In this document: positions 26,931 to 35,753 of the stretch, piece after piece | How the letters are laid out: each line of letters opens with the position of its first letter | Position numbering within the stretch: the stretch's first letter is position 1 | NCBI RefSeq assembly: GCF_018271975.1 | Contig: NZ_JAGUCN010000039.1 | Location: forward strand, 1 to 37,449 | DNA: 37,449 nucleotides | DNA from: Carboxylicivirga mesophila | GTDB lineage: Bacteria; Bacteroidota; Bacteroidia; Bacteroidales; Marinilabiliaceae | Reading direction: 5' to 3' | Made by a program: the position numbers and the translations under genes | The notes under the pieces: model-generated | The model's input: only the letters and a program-made list of their open reading frames with translations | Database searches by the model: none | What the model was told of the DNA's origin: nothing

Positions 26931-27707
26931 ATGGTAAGAGCAAAAAAACATTTAGGTCAACATTTTCTTACAGATTTAGATATAGCCCAACGAATTGTAA
27001 ACAGCCTATCGTCAGATTACAATAAGGTAATGGAGATTGGCCCGGGAACAGGGGTGTTGACGCAATACCTGGTTCAAAGGCCGGATATTGATTTAAACCT
27101 GATTGAGCTGGACAGCGAGTCGGTTGATTACCTCACAGCCCATTATCCCGAACTAAAGGGGCGTATCTATTACAAAGATTTTCTGAAGCTTGATTTAACC
27201 GAAATATTTAGCGAACCTTTTGCACTGATTGGTAATTTTCCCTATAACATATCGGGGCCAATCTTCTTCAAGGTGTTTGAGTACCGCAACCAGATACCCG
27301 AAGTGGTGGGCATGCTGCAAAAGGAAGTAGCAGAACGCCTGGCAGCCGGACCCGGTACCAAAGTGTATGGTGTATTGAGTGTATTGCTTCAGGCGTTTTA
27401 TAAAATAGATTACCTGTTTACAGTGGGGGCGCATGTGTTTAATCCGCCACCTAAGGTACAGTCGGGTGTTATTCGTTTAACCCGTAACGATGTGGGTGCC
27501 CTGCCTTGTGATGAGGCATTGTTTGTGAAAGTGGTAAAAGCGATTTTTAACCAGCGCCGTAAAGCCATCCGTAACTCACTCAAAGCAATTCCTTTCAATA
27601 GGGAGGCTATTGCTGACCATGATTTTCTGACACGTCGTCCTGAGCAAATGAGTGTTAACGATTTCATCGAACTAACATGCATGATTCAGGCTAATCCGAT
27701 TAATTAA
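26931..27707 (+). CDS. rsmA: 16S rRNA (A1518/A1519) dimethyltransferase RsmA
   Basis: A 258-residue enzyme that makes the two adjacent N6-dimethyladenosines near the 3' end of 16S rRNA. N-terminal KKHLGQHFLTDLDIAQRI is diagnostic. Motif I is VMEIGPGTGVLTQYL, and the catalytic motif IV is NFPYNISGPIF (N-F-P-Y in place of N-L-P-Y, a conservative change). The C-terminal helical domain has FNQRRKAIRNSL. mgtE follows 22 bp downstream, probably in the same operon. Confidence 0.97.
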   Translation: MVRAKKHLGQHFLTDLDIAQRIVNSLSSDYNKVMEIGPGTGVLTQYLVQRPDIDLNLIELDSESVDYLTAHYPELKGRIYYKDFLKLDLTEIFSEPFALIGNFPYNISGPIFFKVFEYRNQIPEVVGMLQKEVAERLAAGPGTKVYGVLSVLLQAFYKIDYLFTVGAHVFNPPPKVQSGVIRLTRNDVGALPCDEALFVKVVKAIFNQRRKAIRNSLKAIPFNREAIADHDFLTRRPEQMSVNDFIELTCMIQANPIN

Positions 27708-27729
27708 TAACCTCTAATTCTCTGTAGTT

Positions 27730-29094
27730 ATGGTGAATTTTGAATTAACAAGGGAGTATATTGACAGTTTAAGAGAACTGATTGAGGCCAAAAATGAAAC
27801 GGCCATATCAGAGATACTGGAAGGACTTCACCCGGCCGATATTGCAGAGGTATATGAGGAATTAAGCATCGACGAGGCCAAGTACCTTTACTTCCTGATG
27901 GATGATGACACAGCAGCTGATGTTATCACCGAGCTGGAGGAAGATGATCGTAAGCGTTTCCTGGAAAGTTTACCTAGTGAAGTGATTGCCAAGCGCTTCA
28001 TCGACAAGATGGATTCGGATGATGCGGCTGATGTACTGGGTGAGCTGGATGACGATCGTCAGCTGGAAGTACTGTCACACATTGAGGATGTATCAACAGC
28101 AGGCGATATTGCCGACCTGCTGAACTATGATGAAGATACGGCCGGTGGTCTGATGGCCAAAGAGCTTATCAAGGTCAAAGAAAGCTGGGGTATACCAACC
28201 TGTTTGCGCAGTATGCGACGCCAGGCCGAGGAGATTGATGAGATTTACTATGTATATGTGGTGGATAACGATGGCATACTGAAAGGTACTTTGTCATTAA
28301 AGCGCATGTTACTTAGCCCGGTAGATGTGCTGGTAAAGGATATTTATAATTCAGATGTTATTTCGGTGCGCGTGGATGTAGATGCCGAGGATGTTAGTAA
28401 CATCATGGATAAATATGACCTGGTGGCCTTGCCGGTTGTTGATTCGCTGGGACGTTTGGTGGGGCGTATCACCATTGATGATGTGGTGGATGTGATGCGT
28501 GAAGAAGCCGAAAAGGATTACCAGTTGGCATCGGGTATCACCGAAGATGTTGAAGCCTCTGACAGTGTATGGCAGCATACAAGGGCACGTATTCCATGGC
28601 TGCTGATAGGTATGTTTGGTGGTATATTGGGCTCACGTGTGGTAAGGGGCTTTGTTGAAGTAATGGACGATCATCCACAACTCTCATTTTTTATGGGACT
28701 GATTGCAGCGATGGGTGGTAACGTAGGTATCCAGTCGTCGGCTATTGTAGTGCAATCGCTGGCTTCAGGAGCAACCAGTCTCGACAGTACCTGGAAAAAG
28801 TTATTAAAAGAGTTAGGCATTTCATTGCTAAATGCATCTCTACTTACCATACTGATATTTACTTATAATAAGATTGATGGGGCTGGTATGGCCCTTACAC
28901 TGACAGTGAGTGCCGCTATGTTTTCGGTCGTAGTGTTTGCAAGCCTGTTTGGTACTTTTGTGCCTTTGTTGCTCAATCGACTTAAGATTGATCCGGCCGT
29001 GGCAACCGGGCCATTCGTCACTACACTCAACGATATCATTGGCATGTTCTTGTACCTCACTATTGGTACCTTGTTCTTTTCCATGATAGGATAG
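27730..29094 (+). CDS. mgtE: Magnesium transporter MgtE
   Basis: A 454-residue Mg2+ channel. The cytoplasmic N domain (about 20-125) has the repeats of the MgtE N superhelix (LHPADIAEVYEEL, DDAADVLGEL). Two CBS domains follow (about 130-255; DLVALPVVDSLGRLVGRITIDDV), then five membrane helices from about residue 285, with the signature GGNVGIQSSAIVVQSLA (about 335-351) and FVTTLNDIIGMFLYL near the end. Mg2+ bound between N and CBS domains closes the pore. It lies right behind rsmA. A GAGCCTG/CAGGCTC hairpin with a weak T tail at 29117-29141 may end the transcript. Confidence 0.97.
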   Translation: MVNFELTREYIDSLRELIEAKNETAISEILEGLHPADIAEVYEELSIDEAKYLYFLMDDDTAADVITELEEDDRKRFLESLPSEVIAKRFIDKMDSDDAADVLGELDDDRQLEVLSHIEDVSTAGDIADLLNYDEDTAGGLMAKELIKVKESWGIPTCLRSMRRQAEEIDEIYYVYVVDNDGILKGTLSLKRMLLSPVDVLVKDIYNSDVISVRVDVDAEDVSNIMDKYDLVALPVVDSLGRLVGRITIDDVVDVMREEAEKDYQLASGITEDVEASDSVWQHTRARIPWLLIGMFGGILGSRVVRGFVEVMDDHPQLSFFMGLIAAMGGNVGIQSSAIVVQSLASGATSLDSTWKKLLKELGISLLNASLLTILIFTYNKIDGAGMALTLTVSAAMFSVVVFASLFGTFVPLLLNRLKIDPAVATGPFVTTLNDIIGMFLYLTIGTLFFSMIG

Positions 29095-29116
29095 CAACGA
29101 GGCCTTATGACTGATT

Positions 29117-29141
29117 GAGCCTGTTTATTTACGGCAGGCTC
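29117..29141 (+). terminator. Weak terminator-like hairpin after mgtE
   Basis: GAGCCTG and CAGGCTC form a 7-bp stem with an 11-base loop; the following bases are only moderately T-rich. Confidence 0.4.
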
Positions 29142-29299
29142 TCGATCTTCTGTATCTAATTCCCTAATTTTGATACAACTTTATCATCATGAAGTAAGCA
29201 AAATCGGGAAGTTTATCGTCTGCGTAGCATAGTAATAATCTGGAGTCAGCAGATATAGTATTTTGCCTGTTTCATGCGTAACACTTAAAAACAAATCGC

Positions 29300-30634
29300 A
29301 TGAAATTAGTTATTCGAACGCTGAAGGTATTGGGAATTACCTTGGCGCTTATTCTTGTTATTATAGGTTTCATTCTATACCCTTTATTGAGAGGTGCAAC
29401 GGGCTATTCGGCGAAAATGCTGTGCTCGGGTGTGTTTGTTGAGGGTCTCTCGCAGCAGCAGGTAGAGCAAATGGAACTCAGTTCGTTTCCATTCAACCAG
29501 GTGGAAAGCAATGTTGACTTTCAAACCATGCAGGTGAAGAGCACCATCTTTAAGCTGGTATCTCAGTCGGCCCGGTATGAAGAAGGTATAGGTGCCACTC
29601 TTTATCCGAATGGGTATAATGAGATTAAAGGACGCATACCTTTACCTGTTCATGTCAGGGATACTATCCACTGGCCAATGGGAAGTGTGGTGGCCGATAC
29701 GCTTGCTGAAGGTATTAATGCGGCTGGATTGAATGAATACATCAGGCAGCACTTTACGGCTACGTCGCGTGCTGTGGTGGTAATTAAAGACGGCCAGCTG
29801 ATTGCCGAACATTATGCAGAAGGGATAGACAAACACACACCGCTATTAGGTTGGAGCATGACGAAGACCATCACAGCAGCTCTTACAGGTATACTGGTTA
29901 AAGATGGCCTGCTTGATATTGACCAGCCAGCCATCATCAGCCATTGGAGTGAGGACGATCGCAGTTTGATTACCCTCAATAACCTCTTGCAGATGAGTAG
30001 CGGACTTAAGTGGAATGAAGACTACTCTAAAACCAGCCTGACAGATGTTTCCAGGATGCTATACCTCGAAAGCGACATGTATCGTTTTGCCAGTTCGGTT
30101 AAAAGTGAGGTTTCACCAGATTCTGTCTGGCGCTACTCATCGGGTACTACCAACATTATATCAGGCATGCTTCGTTTGTGTTTTGATGAATATCAGGACT
30201 ACTATCAGTTTCCCCGGAAGCGCTTATTCAATAAGCTGGGGATGCAACATAGCCTGATAGAAACCGATGCCGTTGGTAATTTCGTTGGTTCTTCCTATGG
30301 CTATTGCTCGGCCCGCGACTGGGCCCGCCTGGGCATGCTTTATCTGAATAACGGTGTGTGGCAGGGTGAGCAGATTCTGCCAGAATGGTGGGTTAAGTAC
30401 AGTACTACTCCCGCCATACAATCTGATGGGAAATATGGGGCACAGGTATGGTTAAATGCCTCGCAACGGCACATGCCCGACTTGCCGGCAGACGTTTACT
30501 TCTTTAATGGTTACCGGGGGCAGCGCGTTACGGTTATGCCATCAATGAACATGGTGGTGGTTTGCTTAAATTCATCAGCTGAACGAATCGATTTTAACAG
30601 CTATCTCAAAGGGATGCTTCAATATGTGCAATAA
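29300..30634 (+). CDS. Serine beta-lactamase-related hydrolase (class C/esterase type)
   Basis: A 444-residue protein with an N-terminal membrane helix (about 8-29) and a beta-lactamase-like serine hydrolase domain (about 135-440). The nucleophile motif S-x-x-K is S186-M-T-K189 in LGWSMTKTIT; the second motif is Tyr279-Ser-Ser (WRYSSGTTN). The third (K/H-x-G) is probably in the NGYRGQRV segment. Such enzymes include peptidoglycan peptidases, esterases and 6-aminohexanoate-dimer hydrolase-like proteins; true drug resistance is not implied. The domain faces the periplasm, tethered to the inner membrane. Substrate unknown. Confidence 0.85.
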   Translation: MKLVIRTLKVLGITLALILVIIGFILYPLLRGATGYSAKMLCSGVFVEGLSQQQVEQMELSSFPFNQVESNVDFQTMQVKSTIFKLVSQSARYEEGIGATLYPNGYNEIKGRIPLPVHVRDTIHWPMGSVVADTLAEGINAAGLNEYIRQHFTATSRAVVVIKDGQLIAEHYAEGIDKHTPLLGWSMTKTITAALTGILVKDGLLDIDQPAIISHWSEDDRSLITLNNLLQMSSGLKWNEDYSKTSLTDVSRMLYLESDMYRFASSVKSEVSPDSVWRYSSGTTNIISGMLRLCFDEYQDYYQFPRKRLFNKLGMQHSLIETDAVGNFVGSSYGYCSARDWARLGMLYLNNGVWQGEQILPEWWVKYSTTPAIQSDGKYGAQVWLNASQRHMPDLPADVYFFNGYRGQRVTVMPSMNMVVVCLNSSAERIDFNSYLKGMLQYVQ

Positions 30635-30796
30635 CCATACCATCGTAAATAGCTTATTATTATGATGTTTATGTGCCTGGAAATAATATCTTTTGTACAT
30701 TCGGGATGATAACCATTATGAGAATACTTCATAGTATTTTTTAATGCGTTGATTTTAACCTGGGCCTATATACTTATGGGCTAATAAACTATTATT

Positions 30797-31855
30797 ATGA
30801 GATACCTTATTATTTTACTATGCCTGTGTTCAGTATCATTAACTGCACAAACGAAGATTGATTCATTATTACCGGTTCGCGGTTTTAGTATTGCTGCTCC
30901 CCAAACCGATCAGGTGGCGCAATTCATTGATTTTGTAGAGAAAGAGCTGGTCCCTCTGCACATCAATACTTTAATCCTACGTGTGGATTATAATTATGCC
31001 TATGAGTCGCACCCCGAGCTGCGTAACGAAACCGTTTTAAGCAATGCCGATGTGAAGCAGCTGGTGGCCATGGGGCAAAAGCACCACATCAATATAATAC
31101 CACAAATCAACCTCTTGGGACATCAGTCGTGGGCCGAGGATTTGGAGAATCTGTTGAAAGTATATCCCGAGTTTGACGAAACGCCTCATATACCTATGAT
31201 GGAAAAGTACGAATGGCCCAACGAGCATGGTTTGTACTGTAAAAGCTACTGTCCATTGCATCCGGATGTGCATAAAGTGGTGTTTGCACTGGTGGATGAG
31301 CTTATGGAAGCTTTTGAGGCAACGGCTTTTCATGCTGGTCTGGATGAGGTATTCTACATTGGCGATGATAAATGTCTGCGCTGTGGCGGGCACGACAAGG
31401 CAGAGCTGTATGCCAATGAGGTAAGAAAAATAAGAGATCACCTGGCTCTTAAGAACCAACAGTTGTGGATGTGGGGCGATCGCCTGATTGATGGAAAAAC
31501 AACAGGCATGGGCATGTGGGAAGCCAGTATGAATAATACTCACCGGGCCATTGATATGATTCCAAAAGATGTGTTTATCTGTGACTGGCATTATGAGCGA
31601 CCTGATAAAACAGCAGTACTTTTTGCCATGAAGGGCTTCAAAGTAGCTACTTGCTCATGGCGTCATCCCGAGGTATCAAAAGTGCAGGTGGAGGATATGC
31701 TGAAATTCAGGGCCGAATCAACGCCCGAGATGCGCGATAATTTTCAGGGTAACATCCTGACAATATGGTCTGGAGCAGAAAGTTTTATCGAAGGCTATTA
31801 CAGTTCAAACGATAGTAAACAGCGGCAGATGCTGGAGATGTTTAAAGGATTATAG
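30797..31855 (+). CDS. Short GH20-like glycoside hydrolase
   Basis: A 352-residue exported protein with a signal peptide (MRYLIILLCLCSVSLTAQ) and a TIM-barrel like that of beta-N-acetylhexosaminidases. The GH20 pair H-x-G-x-D-E is present as H179-A-G-L-D183-E184. Other barrel parts: INIIPQINLLGHQSW near 97, QLWMWGDRLIDG near 222, and WSG near the end. The N-terminal GH20b domain of typical hexosaminidases is absent. A close-packed CLRC pair follows the catalytic motif. It should cleave HexNAc-like sugars or a related ligand in the periplasm; no polysaccharide locus surrounds it. Confidence 0.75.
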   Translation: MRYLIILLCLCSVSLTAQTKIDSLLPVRGFSIAAPQTDQVAQFIDFVEKELVPLHINTLILRVDYNYAYESHPELRNETVLSNADVKQLVAMGQKHHINIIPQINLLGHQSWAEDLENLLKVYPEFDETPHIPMMEKYEWPNEHGLYCKSYCPLHPDVHKVVFALVDELMEAFEATAFHAGLDEVFYIGDDKCLRCGGHDKAELYANEVRKIRDHLALKNQQLWMWGDRLIDGKTTGMGMWEASMNNTHRAIDMIPKDVFICDWHYERPDKTAVLFAMKGFKVATCSWRHPEVSKVQVEDMLKFRAESTPEMRDNFQGNILTIWSGAESFIEGYYSSNDSKQRQMLEMFKGL

Positions 31856-31891
31856 TGTTTTTTTATGGCTGTTTTTGGTAAGATGTAATGA

Positions 31892-31924
31892 TTAATTTTA
31901 GTTTCTTAGCGGCACTAAAATTAA
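31892..31924 (+). promoter_or_regulatory. 10-bp perfect inverted repeat just upstream of the outer-membrane protein gene
   Basis: TTAATTTTAG (31892-31901) and CTAAAATTAA (31915-31924) surround 13 bp, ending 10 bp before the ATG. It may be an operator, or an RNA hairpin that limits ribosome access. Confidence 0.45.
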
Positions 31925-31934
31925 ATTATATTCA

Positions 31935-33020
31935 ATGAAGACAGCCTTAATTTTACTCCTTCTATCTATCAGCACATCCATTTTTGCACAATCAGATTAT
32001 CGTTCCGGTTACATTATTAGGCTAACTGGAGATACAATTCACGGAATGATTGACTTTAGGGGAGATGTCAGAAATAGTTTACAATGTAAATTTAAATCCG
32101 ATGATGGCACAAATGACGTATACCACCCTTTTGATATTCACAGCTACAGGTTTACCGATGGTAAATATTATATCTCTAAAAAAGTAAAGCAGGGTAAAGA
32201 AGAGTCTGCCAATGTTTTTGTTGAATATTTGGTTAATGGAGAGAAAGATCTTTTCTATTATCGCTCTGATGAGGCCAATCATTACCTGATCAGTTATGAT
32301 GAAACAACGGTTGTACCATTGCCTTACAGGGAAAGTACAAGTTTGAGAGACGGGAAGTATTACGGAACCAAATCGACCCAACATATAGGTTTTCTTAAAT
32401 CTTATTTTAGTGACGCTCCTGAGTTATACAGACAAATTGAAAATATTCAACAACCTAATGCCCGTAACCTGACGAAACTTACCAAAGCCTATCATGACTT
32501 GAAGTGCGATAGTAGCGCATGCATTATTTATACTAAGACAAAAAACAAGTTTAGTATGGCTATTGAGCCGGTATTCGGGTATTATAAGAGCAAAATGTTC
32601 TCGGACTTTAATCCGCAATACGGAGCTCATCTTTTCTTTTGGTTGCCTCAGTATAATGAAAATGTGTATGCTAAAACGGGGATTCTTTATACTAGCAATA
32701 CCGCTCTGGTAGAGAATCTGGAGGAGCCTGCCGAAATTGACTACAAGATCTATACAGTGCCAGTTGCCTTTGAATATCAGATGCCTTTTAAGCGTATTAA
32801 GCCAAAGCTTGATCTGGGTATTAATGCTCATTTTATCAATAGCCAAGGTCGTTTTGAAGGAGCTGGCCTGAGTTTGGCGGCAGGTGCCGGGGTAATGATA
32901 AAGGTAACTTCGTTTATGTATTTAGACGCAGAAGTAACGAGCGATATTACTGGTTTTGCATATGAGACTGACCTGATACGAGGCATAGGCTACCATGGCG
33001 GCATTTATTTTAAGCTATAG
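31935..33020 (+). CDS. Exported protein with predicted outer-membrane beta barrel
   Basis: A 361-residue protein of no family I recognise. It has a signal peptide (residues 1-18, ending SIFAQ), a beta-rich N-terminal part (about 22-140; GYIIRLTGDTIHGMIDFRG begins a pattern common to Bacteroidota exported proteins), and from about 200 on, alternating polar/hydrophobic strands with Gly and aromatic ends (FSMAIEPVFGYYKS, AKTGILYTSN, PVAFEYQMPF, GGIYFKL) that suggest an 8-10 strand barrel with a C-terminal aromatic-rich strand. A single pair of cysteines lies in LKCDSSACI. It precedes the LiaF-LytS-LytR operon by 135 bp but has its own leader. Confidence 0.6.
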   Translation: MKTALILLLLSISTSIFAQSDYRSGYIIRLTGDTIHGMIDFRGDVRNSLQCKFKSDDGTNDVYHPFDIHSYRFTDGKYYISKKVKQGKEESANVFVEYLVNGEKDLFYYRSDEANHYLISYDETTVVPLPYRESTSLRDGKYYGTKSTQHIGFLKSYFSDAPELYRQIENIQQPNARNLTKLTKAYHDLKCDSSACIIYTKTKNKFSMAIEPVFGYYKSKMFSDFNPQYGAHLFFWLPQYNENVYAKTGILYTSNTALVENLEEPAEIDYKIYTVPVAFEYQMPFKRIKPKLDLGINAHFINSQGRFEGAGLSLAAGAGVMIKVTSFMYLDAEVTSDITGFAYETDLIRGIGYHGGIYFKL

Positions 33021-33048
33021 ATTGTAATGGCTTACTAAATTGGTTTTT

Positions 33049-33081
33049 CGCAACTCATGGGGCTTTTTCCGCAATTCACCG
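33049..33081 (+). promoter_or_regulatory. Direct repeat, candidate LytTR operator
   Basis: CGCAACTCATGG (33049-33060) and CGCAATTCACCG (33070-33081) are direct repeats with a 21-bp period, each preceded by a T run. LytTR-type regulators bind pairs of short direct repeats about two helical turns apart, and the operon 75 bp downstream encodes such a regulator. Autoregulation is thus likely, by inference. Confidence 0.5.
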
Positions 33082-33155
33082 AATTTGTCTGTGACAGTAG
33101 GTGTAGTCCTGTTACTTTAGCTGCATAATTAGTAACAAACTCTAATACTACCGTT

Positions 33156-33857
33156 ATGGAAGAAATAAGAAAACACAACAAACGCGGATTGCTAGGCGCT
33201 TTTTTAATTGCCATTGGCGTTATATTACTATTGGGCAACCTGGGCTATCTGCCCTACGAGGTAACTGATGTTATCTTCAGATGGCCCATGATTTTTGTGG
33301 CCATAGGTATTTTCAACCTGATTAAAAAGGAATACACTGCTGCTATTATCACCCTGTCTATCGGAGGTTTTTACTTATTGCCGCATCTGATTGATGGCGT
33401 CACCTACAAAGATGTATTTAAGTTCTGGCCGGTTTTTATCATCCTGATAGGTTTAGCCTTCTATTTTAAAAGACGCGATATGAAACCGATGATGCGTACA
33501 TCCGGAAGTACAGATGATTATATCGATGAGGTAGATATTTTTGGCGGTGGTGTAACGCAGGTGGAATCCAAGAATTTCAGGGGAGGTAAGATAACAGCCA
33601 TCTTTGGTGGTGGCGAAGTATATATGGATCGCTGTCAGCTATCGCCCGAAGGCGCCATACTGGATGTGGCCATGGTGTTTGGCGGTACTAAAATTATTGT
33701 ACCGCGCGACTGGACTGTAAAGACCGAAGTGGTATCCATCTTTGGAGGTTTTGCCGATAAGCGCAACTTCTTTTCAGAAGGAGGCAGTGATCCGTCAAAA
33801 ACCATAATTATTAAAGGAACTGCTGTGTTTGGTGGTGGCGAAATCAGAAGCATCTAA
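33156..33857 (+). CDS. LiaF-like membrane protein
   Basis: A 233-residue protein with four short membrane helices (about 10-110; a DUF5668-like N-part with GLLGAFLIAIGVILLLGNLG and FWPVFIILIGLAFYF) and a LiaF-like cytoplasmic or peripheral beta domain (about 120-233). The latter shows five FGG turns (DIFGGGV, AIFGGGE, MVFGGTK, SIFGGFA, AVFGGGE), as expected of the beta-solenoid fold. In Bacillus, LiaF restrains the LiaS kinase of a cell-envelope stress system. Here it is 12 bp upstream of a LytS-like kinase, so it may modulate that kinase. Confidence 0.85.
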   Translation: MEEIRKHNKRGLLGAFLIAIGVILLLGNLGYLPYEVTDVIFRWPMIFVAIGIFNLIKKEYTAAIITLSIGGFYLLPHLIDGVTYKDVFKFWPVFIILIGLAFYFKRRDMKPMMRTSGSTDDYIDEVDIFGGGVTQVESKNFRGGKITAIFGGGEVYMDRCQLSPEGAILDVAMVFGGTKIIVPRDWTVKTEVVSIFGGFADKRNFFSEGGSDPSKTIIIKGTAVFGGGEIRSI

Positions 33858-33869
33858 TCGGGTTATCGT

Positions 33870-34931
33870 ATGAATCATCCTATCTTCTCAGAGAACCGGA
33901 TATTTAAGCTGTATGCTATTGTATGGATGATTGTTTGTGCAGTGCATGCAGGTATCAACCTAATCATTTATGAGCTGCCGGTTGAGCTGGCCATCATCGA
34001 TAGCCTGACATTTAATGTATTGATGTTCTTCCTGGGGCTAAGTATATGGTATCCGCTGATGTACAGCGATCGCTCAAAGGGGCGGACCAATGCGGTGGTG
34101 CAGATTATTTTACTGGGTAGTATCATCGTCTTTATATGGCTATTTCTGGGTTATAAATTTCTGGAGCTGGTGTTTGCCAATGAGGTCATTAATGAGCTGT
34201 TTACCCGCAATGCCATTATCATGCGTACAACAGTGGGTGGTTTAATCTTCACGGTGTTTGTGATTGTGTATTACATGCTCATATTTTACAACGAGATAGA
34301 AGAGAAGAACCGTCAGCATGAGCATATGAACCGCCTCTTGCGCGAAACGGAGCTCAATGCCTTAAAGTCGCAGCTGAATCCGCATTTCCTGTTTAACAGC
34401 CTCAATAGCGTCAGTGCTTTAACCATCACCGATGCTGATGCGGCCAGGGAGATGATAAATAAGCTCTCGGAATTTATGCGCTACTCCTTGAAGAAAAACG
34501 AGGAGGCCCTGCTGCCTTTGCGCCAGGAACTTAAGAATATCAATCGTTACCTGGAGATTGAGAAGGTACGCTTTGGTGAGCGTCTGCTGTGCGAATTAGA
34601 TGTGCCACAAAATTGTAAGGACAAACAGGTGCCGGTGCTGATTCTGCAACCTCTCTTTGAGAATGCTATTAAGCACGGGGTGTACGAGAGTATTGAGCCG
34701 GTCACTATCCGTACCTTTTGTCGCATGGTGGACAATGAGCTGGAAATAAGCGTCATTAATAATTACGATGAAGACAGTGTGAGCCGCAAGGGCGAAGGAG
34801 TAGGACTGGCCAACGTACGTAACCGTCTGCAGCTGATATATAACCGTTCCGATTTATTGTCCATCAACCACGAAAATCACTATTTTGAGGTGGTCTTGCG
34901 CATTCCTCAAAATGCCCATGAACCAAACTAA
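33870..34931 (+). CDS. LytS-type sensor histidine kinase
   Basis: A 353-residue kinase. Four membrane helices occupy about residues 10-145 with little extracellular loop, so the signal is probably within the membrane or comes from the LiaF-like partner. A coiled segment (about 148-165) leads to the His_kinase domain with the phosphate-accepting His in LNALKSQLNPHFLFNSLNS (about 164-182), then the ATP-binding domain: LILQPLFENAIKHGV (N box, about 252-266) and GEGVGLANVRNRL (G box, about 308-320). The LytTR regulator starts 12 bp downstream. Confidence 0.93.
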   Translation: MNHPIFSENRIFKLYAIVWMIVCAVHAGINLIIYELPVELAIIDSLTFNVLMFFLGLSIWYPLMYSDRSKGRTNAVVQIILLGSIIVFIWLFLGYKFLELVFANEVINELFTRNAIIMRTTVGGLIFTVFVIVYYMLIFYNEIEEKNRQHEHMNRLLRETELNALKSQLNPHFLFNSLNSVSALTITDADAAREMINKLSEFMRYSLKKNEEALLPLRQELKNINRYLEIEKVRFGERLLCELDVPQNCKDKQVPVLILQPLFENAIKHGVYESIEPVTIRTFCRMVDNELEISVINNYDEDSVSRKGEGVGLANVRNRLQLIYNRSDLLSINHENHYFEVVLRIPQNAHEPN

Positions 34932-34943
34932 AAGACCTATCCT

Positions 34944-35687
34944 ATGAGTTATAAAGCACTGATTATAGATGATGAGCCTCCTGCGCGCAGCATCATCAGG
35001 GCCTACCTGAAGAAGCACACTGCCATAGAAGTGGTGGGTGAATGTGCCAATGGGTTTGAGGCAATGAAAGCTATCAAAGATAAACAGCCCCACATGCTGT
35101 TTCTGGATATACAGATGCCCAAGATTACCGGGCTGGAACTGTTGGAGGTGATTGATGAACCGGTGCAGGTCATCTTTAGTACGGCCTACGACCAGTATGC
35201 CCTTAAAGCCTTTGAGCTGAATGCAGTGGACTACCTGCTGAAGCCCTTTGACGAAAACCGCTTTGATGCAGCGGTTGAGAAGGTGTTGCAGAAGATTCAG
35301 TCGGGTGATATCTCCAATCAGCCACAGGTCGAACAGCTTAAAGAGAATGATTCCGCTGCCCTGGAACGCATTGTGGTTAAAAAAGGCACGCAGCTGGAGG
35401 TGATTGACCTGGATAAACTGCTATACATCGAAGCGCTGGAAGATTACGTGATGATTTACACCGAAGCAGGTCATTATCTCAAGTCTAAAACTATGAAATA
35501 TTTTGAGCAGCACCTGCCATCAGACCGGTTCCTTCGTATTCATCGTAGTTATATTGTTAATACCGATAAGATTAAAGGACTTGAACCCTATGACAAGGAT
35601 ACTTACCTGGCCATTCTGAATCCTGATTGCAAGCTAAAGGTGAGCCGCACCGGCTACAAAAAGCTGAAGGAAGTGATGGATTTTTAG
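34944..35687 (+). CDS. LytTR-family response regulator
   Basis: A 247-residue regulator: receiver domain (1-120) with Asp9-Asp10, phosphate acceptor Asp55 (LFLDIQMPK), Thr/Ser in IFSTAY and Lys in YLLKPF; then a LytTR DNA-binding domain (about 145-245), with LYIEALEDYVMIYTEAGHYLKSKTM and FLRIHRSYIVNTDKI in the expected places. It is the partner of the kinase just upstream. Its operator may be the direct repeat at 33049-33081. Confidence 0.96.
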   Translation: MSYKALIIDDEPPARSIIRAYLKKHTAIEVVGECANGFEAMKAIKDKQPHMLFLDIQMPKITGLELLEVIDEPVQVIFSTAYDQYALKAFELNAVDYLLKPFDENRFDAAVEKVLQKIQSGDISNQPQVEQLKENDSAALERIVVKKGTQLEVIDLDKLLYIEALEDYVMIYTEAGHYLKSKTMKYFEQHLPSDRFLRIHRSYIVNTDKIKGLEPYDKDTYLAILNPDCKLKVSRTGYKKLKEVMDF

Positions 35688-35693
35688 ATTCTG

Positions 35694-35742
35694 CAGACAT
35701 AAGAGGCAAGATAAAAGATTCAAGACTTAAGACAAAAGAAAT
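35694..35742 (+). repeat. Heptamer-periodic AAGANNN tract
   Basis: From 35701, AAGA recurs every 7 bp six times (35701, 35708, 35715, 35722, 35729, 35736), preceded by CAGACAT. A related tract on the opposite strand (about 36073-36117; units such as AGTTTAG, AGTTGAA) lies at the other end of the same gap. Confidence 0.6.
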
Positions 35743-35753
35743 ACATACGCATG

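Noticed and set aside
29300-30634. Antibiotic-resistance beta-lactamase
   Set aside because: The S-x-x-K/Y-S-S fold is shared by many esterases and peptidases, and the membrane anchor and long N-terminal part do not fit class C beta-lactamases.
31037-31591. 184-residue minus-strand frame inside the GH20-like gene
   Set aside because: Lies wholly antisense to a gene with signal peptide and catalytic motif; no family likeness.
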